Of a DNA stretch of 64,000 nucleotides, positions 56,470-64,000 are shown piece after piece. Below the pieces are notes generated by a model. It did not search any database. It was not told the DNA's origin and worked only from the letters and a program-made list of their open reading frames with translations. Position 1 is the stretch's first letter; every line of letters starts with the position of its first letter. Source of the stretch: Lepus europaeus (taxonomy: Eukaryota > Chordata > Mammalia > Lagomorpha > Leporidae); the NCBI RefSeq assembly GCF_033115175.1, contig NC_084833.1:55700716-55764715 (forward strand), read 5' to 3'. A program made the position numbers and the translations under genes.

Positions 56470-56665
56470 TATGGAGTCTACACTCCAGCCATGTTGACAT
56501 GCTCTGTGGTGTCCACAGACATGCGCATGCATTTTTCCCTTCCTCCTTACCTCCCTTCCTTCCTTGGACACTTTCTCCCAATCTCTGCTTATCAAAAATC
56601 ATATTCTTTTAGAGCCCAGATTTCACTTCTTCATGAATTCTTTTTATGATCAGCCAAAAGGGAAT
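56470..56665 (+). mobile_element. L2 fragment
   Basis: 'ctacactccagccatgttgac' and 'agatttcacttcttcatgaattc' are spaced as in the L2 coding end. Confidence 0.55.
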
Positions 56666-56681
56666 TATCTCCTTCCCCTTA

Positions 56682-57006
56682 TTTATTTATTTATTTTTAT
56701 TTTTTTGACAGGCAGAGTTAGACAGTGAGAGAGACAGAGAGAAAGGTCTTCCTTCCGTTGGTTCACCCCCCAAGTGGCCTCTATGCTGCGCCGATCCGAA
56801 GCCAGGAGGCGGTTGCTTCTCCTGGTCTCCCATGGGGTGCAGGGCCCAAGCACTTGGGCCATCCTCCACTGCACTCCCGGGTCACAGCAGAGAGCTGGAC
56901 TGGAAGAGGAGCAAACGGGACAGAATCTGGTGCCCCAACCGGGACTAGAACCTGGGTGCTGGCGCCACAGGCGGAGGATTAGCCAAGTGAGCCGTGGCGC
57001 CAGCCT
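56682..57006 (-). mobile_element. Young CSINE
   Basis: Perfect 13-bp duplication ctccttcccctta (56669-56681, 57007-57019). Confidence 0.94.
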
Positions 57007-57074
57007 CTCCTTCCCCTTAGTAACCAAAGGCTCTGTTTAACATTTGTGTGTCCTCTTCTTTTTGTTTTATTTTA

Positions 57075-57366
57075 TTTTAATTTCAAGAAATTTTATTAAT
57101 TTATTTGAAAGGCAGAGTTCAGAGAAAGGGAGAAACAGAGAGAAGAAAGAGAGACACAAAGAGGAAGGGAGACCTTCCATCCACTGGTTCACTCCCCAAA
57201 TGGCTGCAATAGCTGAGGCTGAGCCAGGCTGAAGCCAGGAGCTTGCAACTCCATCACTTCTCCCACATGGGTACAAGGGCTCAAGCACGGAGGCCATCTT
57301 CTGCTGCCTCCCCAGATGCATTAATAGGGAGTTGCATCAGAAGTGAAGCATCTGGGACTCATGGTC
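57075..57366 (-). mobile_element. CSINE, head truncated
   Basis: Ends at 'catctgggactcatgg' with no head. Confidence 0.82.
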
Positions 57367-57374
57367 GACTAGGC

Positions 57375-57530
57375 ACCAAGTATATGAGCCATTATCTGCT
57401 GCCTCCCAGAATGCACATTTAGCAGGAAGCTGGAACCAGAGGTAGAGGCAGGACTGGAACCAGGCTCTCCTATATGGGATGTGGGTGTCACAAGCAGCAT
57501 CTTAACCACTGAGCCTAACTCCCACACCCA
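57375..57530 (-). mobile_element. Old CSINE fragment
   Basis: 'ctgcctcccagaatgcaca' to 'aaccactgagcctaactccc'. Confidence 0.7.
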
Positions 57531-57664
57531 TATCTCCTCATCTAATCTAGATTTTGAGTTGCCAGGCATAGAGGTCATGTTTTTGCTTTTTAAAAATCCT
57601 TTTAGAATATGGTACCCATAAATCCTTGCAGGTCAAGGTGTTTGATACTTTAAATAACTATTAT

Positions 57665-57825
57665 TTATTGAAAGCCTTTTAGTTATAGGCACCATATGCA
57701 TTATGTCTACTCCTCATAATAATCCTATGTGATAGATAATATTCTCCTCATTTTATAAAAGAAGAAACAGAGGGCCAGGATATTAATTTATATGGCCAGC
57801 ATACATAGCTAGAATATAGGAGATT
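57665..57825 (+). mobile_element. MIR SINE fragment
   Basis: 'catgcattatgtctactcctcataataatcctatg' with 'ctcattttataaaagaagaaac' is a recognisable MIR. Confidence 0.75.
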
Positions 57826-58099
57826 TAAGATTTTATTAGGGTTCCAATAGGTTGCAAATCTTGTGTTATTTTCACTATAGTATGCTGCTTTTAAGTGATA
57901 GTTTAAAATAAATAATACACTTTAAACCCATTTTTAAATTTGTTTTTTCTTTGGTGTAGTTCATTGCTAGACGTTTATACAGCTAGCAAAGCAGAAAGAA
58001 TTACTAGTCAGTCTCTCTTACCAGATGTGTTAGTTGCAAGTAATAAAAATACAATCCAACTCATATGATTTACATAATAACAGTAAACACATTGATTAA

Positions 58100-58560
58100 T
58101 GGACCAAGAAGTCTACAGGTAGATTGCTGTCATTAGGATTGAATGAATGTTGCAACAGATTTTCCTCTCTCTTTCAGTCTTGCTTTCCTGAGTTGGCTTC
58201 ATTCCCAGGCAGGATCTCCCTATGTGGTGACAAAGATGGCCATCAACAGCTCCAGGTTCTATCCTACCAATTTAGTAACCCAGCTGAATGCACCTCTTTC
58301 TTAATAATTCCTTTTGAAATCCCAGGTGAGACTGTCATTGGCTCAGTGTGGATCATGTGCATGTGCCTGAAGCAATCATTCTGTCCACGAGATGTTGTGT
58401 TGCTCTGATTGACCAGAGTTAAAGCTGAGATTTGGGTCAGCCCTACCAGAATTCTATGAAATAGATATAGGCAAGGAAAGTAGTGATATCCAACCAGAAG
58501 AAAGGATGCTGGCTGGGAAAAATGGATTTCTGTTACATATACTTGCACTGAATGGGGACC
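58100..58560. repeat. Ancient mammalian interspersed repeat, family not named
   Basis: Contains 'gttggcttcattcccaggcagg', 'gtggtgacaaagatggcc', 'agcagctccaggttctatcc' and 'agtttagtaacccagc'-like words in the order seen in a widespread old mammalian repeat. Several short ORFs cross it, but none is a gene. Confidence 0.55.
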
Positions 58561-59180
58561 CAGAACTTAACAGTCTTTGGTTAGTTAATGCCTAAGTGGA
58601 TATGGTAGGTAACTCCCTAACTATTGCAGATGAATACTGTCCTCAAAGGGCTCACTACCCAGGGCTATGCTTTCCTGGTTTGGTCCCAAAGGTTGCATTG
58701 TTCTTCAGAGCAGTGTGTAATAGAACATTCTACTCATGGGAAATGATCCGTGCATGGCTTGAGAACTGTGGTAGCCTAGACCCAACTCAGAGGAAGAGAT
58801 GGGGATCCGGTACCACATAGGGATACAGTATTAGCTTCAGTAGCATTGGGCAGGCCAAATCTGTTGAGAGGCCACTGTGGCAAATAGCAAGCACTAGCGT
58901 AGGCAAGCATTTGGCATTTGGCATCTGGGGCCTATCAGAAAATTTTGACACAACAGATATTCATCAGGATTCCAGACAAACAGATAAGTCTAGTTAGCAT
59001 GTAGTAAGACTCTAGCCACTGGGCGAAAGTTGAAAGGCATTCTCTTTCCCAAGAATGGGGAAGTGAAGGAAGCAGGAAGACCTCAGACTCGGAGGTTCAG
59101 GATATTTGGGAAGGTGTCAGGGTTACATCAGGTACTAGGCTGAAATTCAGGCAGTGGAGCTGGAGTCTAATGAAGGACTC
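58561..59180. other. Unassigned intergenic sequence
   Basis: No repeat or exon recognised; ORF at 58596-58820 has no recognisable product. Confidence 0.5.
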
Positions 59181-59274
59181 CATCCCGCGCTGTGGCACAG
59201 CAGGTAAGGCCACCGCCTGCAGGGCCTGCCTCCCATAGTGGGGCTGCTTTGAGTCCTGGCTGCTCCATTTCTTT

Positions 59275-59306
<32 letters not shown>

Positions 59307-59775
59307 TTTGACAGGCAGAGTAGACAGTGAGAGAGAGAGAGAGACAGAGAGAAAGGTCTTCCTTTGCCGTTGGTTCACCCTCCAATGGCCACCGCGGCTG
59401 GCGCGTTGCAGCCTGCGCACCGTGCTGATCCGATGGCAGGAGCCAGGTGCTTCTCCTGGTCTCCCATGCGGGTGCAGGGCCCAAGCACTTGGGCCATCCT
59501 CCACTGCCTTCCCAGGCCACAGCAGAGAGCTGGACTGGAAGAGGGGCAACCGGGACAGAATCCGGCGCCCCAACTGGGACTAGAACCCGGGGTGCCGGCG
59601 CCGCAAGGCAGAGGATTAGCCTAGTGATCCGCGGCACCGACCTTGCTCCATTTTTGATCCAGCTCCCTACTAATGGCCTGGGAAAGCAGTGGAAGAAGGC
59701 CCAAGTCCTTGGGCCCCCACCCACATGGGACACCTGAAAGAAGCTCCTGGCTCCTGGCCCAGGGGAAAAAAAAAA
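59181..59775 (+). mobile_element. CSINE, interrupted, body 3' deletion
   Basis: Pieces 59181-59270 and 59654-59775; the last ~100 bp of body is absent before the A15 tail. Confidence 0.85.
59271..59643 (-). mobile_element. Young CSINE nested in a CSINE
   Basis: 10-bp duplication tgctccattt (59261-59270, 59644-59653); T-rich tail ~40 bp. Confidence 0.93.
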
Positions 59776-60055
59776 AAAAAGAATGAGGCTGAAGTTCAGT
59801 TATCTCACAGAACTGGGAGATAGTTTGGATAGCCAACAATCTTGACAGAAAACCTGGGGGTATGGGGTGGGACACTAAGTGCAGGAAATTCCTCCTGCCC
59901 TTAGGCAGGCTTAGATTAAAACAGCCTGCAGCTGATTCCCAGCATGCCCAGGTAAGCGGAAGGAAGGAGACAGTGGCTGGTCCCACAACAGGGTCTAACA
60001 AATTAAAAAATGTAACAGGAATCTGAAGTAAATCTTAAAGAGAAAGAAAGAAAGA

Positions 60056-60355
60056 GGAGCCAGCACTCTGGCTTAGTGGGTAAAGCTGCCTCCTGCAGTG
60101 CTGGCATCCCATATGAGTGCTAGTTTGAGTCCACTTCTGATCCAGCTCTCTGCTGTGGTCTGGAAAAGCGATGGAGGATGGCCCAAGTGCTTGGGCCCCT
60201 GCACGGGAGACCTGGCAGAAGCTCCAGGCTCCTGGATTCGGTTTTGGTTTGGCCCATCTCCAGCCGTTGCGGCCTTTTAGGGAGTAAACCAATGGATGGA
60301 ATACTTCTCTCTCCATCTGCCTCTCTGTAACTCTGCCTTTCAAATAAATATTCTT
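60056..60355 (+). mobile_element. CSINE
   Basis: Head gagccagcactctggcttag after a (GAAA) run; tail aaataaatattc. Confidence 0.88.
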
Positions 60356-60750
60356 TTTTTTCTTTTAAAATAAGAGGCATGTGTTCTGTCATTGGAATGC
60401 ATAGCCTAATAAAAATTTAATTTAAAAAATTTCAGCTGGAATGCATTAAGAAACAAAGAGAACCTGGAAACAATAAAAACAATTGAAACAGGATGTTAAA
60501 TGAGATTTTCCTGTTTTCCTAGTTTTGGAGCTCAGAATAATAGGTGGTAAGTGCCACCAAATTACAAAAAGATATGTCTGATCATTTATGCAGGGCTTGC
60601 TCAAGGGGGTGGCACCCAAATCAATTCTGAAACCTATATTCCATCATTCAGATTTTGGTCTAAGAAAAGAAAACCAAGGAAATGAAGTTTTAAAGCCACG
60701 AATTTATTTGAAGAAAACTGTCTGCATCCTATGGTTAAGAGAAAGTTAAG
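60356..60750. other. Unassigned intergenic sequence
   Basis: No repeat or exon recognised. Confidence 0.5.
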
Positions 60751-61078
60751 GGGCCGATGCTGTAGCACAGTGGATTAAGCTACTGCCTGCAATGCCAGCA
60801 TCCCATGTAGGTGCTGGTTTGAGTCCTGCTGTTCCACTTCTGATCTGGTCTCTGCTGATGTGCCTAGGAAAGCAGTGGAAAATGGCTCAAGTACTTGGGC
60901 CCCTGCCCCAACATGGGAGACCTGGATGAAGGTCCTGGCACCTGGCTTTGGCCTGGCCCAGCCCTGACTCTTGTGGTCATTTGGGGAGTAAGCCAGTGGA
61001 TGGAAGATCTCTCTCTGTCTCTCCTTCTCTCTCTCTGTAACTCTGCCTTTCAAATGAATACATAAGTCTTGCAAGAAC
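60751..61078 (+). mobile_element. CSINE
   Basis: Head gggccgatgctgtagcac; tail aaatgaatacataagtc. Confidence 0.88.
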
Positions 61079-61384
61079 AACAAAAATAGAAGATTAAGAG
61101 TGAGAACCTGCCAGGAGGAGAGACCGGCCTCTTGGTGCTGATGTGTGCATGTGAAGGGCTCTGTGGTCCCTGGGAGCTAGAGTGGAATGTGGAGAGAGAG
61201 CTCACAGGACAATGTCCTGAGTTATGGGACAGAAACTGAGGTTTTTACCTCAGCTGACAGATGAGAGGCTGGTAGGGAACAGTCAAAACTGTAGTCTAAA
61301 GGGATAGTAAGGAGAAGTTAATGAAACGAGTTTGAAAGGCAGTAGCAAGATAGAATAAAATTACTCCTTCCTTTGGACAAAAGA
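61079..61384. other. Unassigned intergenic sequence
   Basis: No repeat or exon recognised before the MIR at 61385. Confidence 0.5.
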
Positions 61385-61520
61385 TAAGAAGCCTGCACTC
61401 TCTTTTCACCTCTACCACAAATGAGCTATGCTAGTGTGGAAAACCACTCGACCTCTCTGGGTCTCTGTTTTCTCTACAAGGAAGATTGGACCAGATTGTC
61501 TGTAAATTACCTTGAAGAGA
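61385..61520 (-). mobile_element. MIR SINE fragment
   Basis: 'accactcgacctctctgggtctctgttttctc' is the reverse of the MIR core. Confidence 0.65.
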
Positions 61521-61528
61521 ACTTCTGA

Positions 61529-61669
61529 GGGTTGGCACTGTGGAATGGCAGATAAAGCTGCCATCTGCAGTGCCGGCATCCCGTATGGGCATCCATTCGA
61601 GTCCTGGCTATTCCACTTCTGATCCAACTCCCTCTTTTTTTTTTTTTTTTTTTTACAGGCAGAGTGGAC

Positions 61670-61712
<43 letters not shown>

Positions 61713-62174
61713 TCTTCCTTTTGCTATTGGCTCACCCTCCAATGGCTGCTGCGCTGATCCGAAGCCAAGAGCCAGGTGCTTCTCCTGGTCTCCCATGGGG
61801 TGCAGGGCCCAAGCACTTGGGCCATCCTCCACTGCACTCCCAGGCCACAGCAGAGAGCTGGCCTGAAAGAGGGGCAATCGGGACAGAATCTGGCGCCCTG
61901 ACTGGGACTAGAACCCGGTGTGCTGGGTTCTAGGATTAGCCTATTGAGCCGTGGTGCTGGCCCCAACTCCCTTTTAACGTGTCTGGGAAAGCAGCAGAGG
62001 ATGGTCCAAGTACGTGGGCCCCTGCTCCCACATGGGAGACCCAGAAGCTCCCGGCTTTGGATCCGCCCAGCTCCAGCCATTTGGTGAGTGAACCAGCAGA
62101 TGGAAGACCTCTCTCTCTGCCTCTATCTCTCTGTAACTTTGCCTTTCAAATAAATAAATAAGTCTTAAAAAAAA
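61529..62174 (+). mobile_element. CSINE, interrupted
   Basis: Pieces 61529-61633 and 61973-62174. Confidence 0.87.
61634..61962 (-). mobile_element. Young CSINE nested in a CSINE
   Basis: 10-bp duplication ccaactccct (61624-61633, 61963-61972); (GA)n of about 19 units at 61673-61709. Confidence 0.93.
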
Positions 62175-62286
62175 GAAGAGAGAGCACTTCCGTGACTTTC
62201 TAATTATATGAGTGTATTCTATTGAGCTCCATGGTGTCTTTTGGATGAGGATTATGGTATTATTTTGGTCAGGTTTTATTCTCTTT

Positions 62287-62616
62287 TTTTAAAGATTTTT
62301 ATTTATTTATTTCAGAGGTAGAGTTACAGACAGTGAGAGGGCGAGACAGAGAGAAAGGTCTTCCTTTCGTTGGTTCACTCCCCAGATGGCCACAACGGCT
62401 GGAACTGCGCCGATCTGAAGCCAGGAGCCAGAGGCCTTTTCCTGGTCTCCCATGCAGGTGTAGGAGCCCAAACAGTTGGGCCATCTTCTACTGCTTTCCC
62501 AGGCCATAGGGGAGAGCTGGATTGGAAGAGGAGCAGCCAGGACTAGAACCGGCGCCCATATGGGATGCCGGTGCCACAGGCATGGGGTTAACCCTCTGCG
62601 CCAGGGCACCAGCCCC
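62287..62616 (-). mobile_element. CSINE
   Basis: Tail tttttttaaagatttttattt; flanks aggttttattctc and agctttttattctta. Confidence 0.9.
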
Positions 62617-63129
62617 AGCTTTTTATTCTTACAACTAAAATATCCTAAGAGGAGCTACTTAGGAGGGGTGAAGTTTGGGAGGTTCTCAATCCAAGACTGG
62701 GCAGCCCCATTGGCTCAGGCATGGTAAGGCCAGAGAATGGTGGAGGAATGATCACACAGCGAGTCAAGAAGCTGAGAGGCAGGGAGCATGCTCATCTTCT
62801 ATGCCACATGCATCCATCTTTCTATAGCCACTGTGATTGAATCATGACACTCCACTCAGCAGCTTAATCTAATCTAAACCTATCTGAGCATTTCTCAAAA
62901 GCCTCACTCTTGACCTAACAATTAGATTAAGTCTCCACCCTTAATCCATTAAACCAATAACATAAGATTTTGGGAACAAAACTTCTAACTCATCATAGGC
63001 CCTTGGGAGATACTCAAACTCATATCCAAACTATAGCAGACATACATACATTGCATCACAGTTAGGCCTTTGTAATTCAGGTCTCAGTGGGGGCCAGCAG
63101 TCCCCCTTCTTTAGCCTGTCTTAACAGAC
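62617..63129. other. Unassigned, probably ancient repeat
   Basis: 'tctccacccttaatccatta' and 'actcatatccaaactatagcag' resemble the end of an old mammalian repeat; family not named. Confidence 0.4.
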
Positions 63130-63474
63130 TTTTTTTTTTTTAAGATTTATTTATTTACTTGAAAGTCAGAGTTACACAGAGAGAGGAGAGATAGAGAGAG
63201 AGAGAGTGAGAGAGAGCGGTCTTCCATCTGCTGGTTCATTGCCCAATGGCCGCAATGGTGGGAACTGGGCTGAAAAGCCAGGAGCCAGGAACTTCTTCTG
63301 GGTCTCCCAGGTAGGCCCAGGGGCCTAAGCACTTGGGCCGTTCTCTGCCACTTTCCCAGGCACATCAGCATGGAGCTGGATTGGAAGCAGAGCAGCTGGG
63401 ACTCCAACGGGCACCCATATGGGATGTCAGCACTGCAGGCCATGTCTTAACTCACTGTGCCACAGCGCCAGCCC
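63130..63474 (-). mobile_element. CSINE
   Basis: Tail t12aagatttatttatttac; head gccacagcgccagccc. Confidence 0.92.
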
Positions 63475-63496
63475 TCAGTTTAAAATTTAAAAAGGA

Positions 63497-63814
63497 GGGC
63501 CGGCGCTGTGGCTCAACAGGCTAATCCTCCGCCTTGCGGCCCCAGCACACCAGGTTCTAGTCCCGGTCGGGGCGCCGGATTCTGTCCCGGTTGCCCCTCT
63601 TCCAGGCCAGCTCTCTGCTGTGGCCCAGGAGTGCAGTGGAAGATGGCCCAAGTGCTTGGGCCCTGCACCCGCATGGGAGACCAGGAAAGGCACCTGGCTC
63701 CTGGCTTCGGATCAGCGCGGTGTGCCGGCCGCGGCGGCCATTGGAGGGTGAACCAATGGCAAAAAGGAAGACCTTTTTCTCTGTCTCTCTCTCTCTCTCA
63801 CTGTCCACTCTGCC

Positions 63815-63858
<44 letters not shown>
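63497..63858 (+). mobile_element. Young CSINE with A44 tail
   Basis: 14-bp duplication aaatttaaaaagga (63483-63496, 63859-63872). The pure A44 tail (63818-63861) suggests very recent insertion. Confidence 0.95.
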
Positions 63859-63864
<6 letters not shown>

Positions 63865-64000
63865 AAAAAGGAAAAAAAAAGCAACTCATATCTTGTTGTT
63901 TTCCTTTGCAGACTTTGACCTCCTCTCTTTGCATCTGCCCCAGTTGCAATCGCCAACATGTGTTTTCTGTGCTCTTACAGTACTCTGCTTCAGGAACTGC

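Noticed and set aside
59097-59733. 158- and 188-codon minus-strand ORFs
   Set aside because: Both are translations of a young CSINE, including its poly-A as a poly-lysine run.
63890-64000. Possible exon after a 'tttcctttgcag' acceptor near the right end
   Set aside because: One acceptor-like match with no recognisable peptide and no donor in view; such matches are common by chance.

Overview
The window is lagomorph nuclear DNA, most likely rabbit (Oryctolagus cuniculus). The diagnosis rests on just over 100 copies of the tRNA-derived rabbit C-repeat SINE (CSINE), about one per 600 bp. These carry the head 'ggggccggcgctgtggc', an inner 'ctctgctatggcctggga', a (CT)n tract and an 'aaataaataaatcttaaa' tail. 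A rabbit-type L1 3' UTR is also present. Most open reading frames in the window are read-throughs of these SINEs and are not genes.

Real genes. The left half is the 5' part of IPO7 (importin-7) on the minus strand: coding exon 1 (31066-31149), intron 1 (27.4 kb), exon 2 (3591-3672), intron 2, and the start of exon 3 (1-79, running off the window). The three exons join in frame. Intron 2 has a GC donor, not a GT donor. The IPO7 CpG-island promoter lies around 30.6-31.4 kb and has ETS-like and ZNF143/THAP11-like sites upstream of the start codon. Within IPO7 intron 1, on the opposite strand, is an intronless PIGP retrocopy (14501-15436). It has an intact 134-codon ORF, a perfect 17-bp target-site duplication, and a GC-rich hexamer/minisatellite block at its 5' end.

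The right half (31.4-64 kb) is intergenic sequence upstream of IPO7 with no recognisable protein-coding exon. Its landmarks are an orphan CpG island at about 48.0-48.5 kb with two TGACTCAGC sites, two solo retroviral LTRs (46143-46745 and 54995-55593) each inserted inside a SINE, a 5'-truncated young L1 (34325-34951), a 5'-inverted L1 (38985-40640), and scattered ancient L2, MIR and Tigger/MER2-type elements.

The repeats give a readable insertion history: nested SINEs up to three deep, repeated use of one target site, a SINE with apparent 3'-transduced sequence, and young CSINE copies with intact target duplications. A 3.8-kb stretch around the IPO7 first exon has no C-repeats. I see no CRISPR array, rRNA gene, functional tRNA gene or novel multi-gene system; this is an ordinary mammalian locus with several details worth checking.
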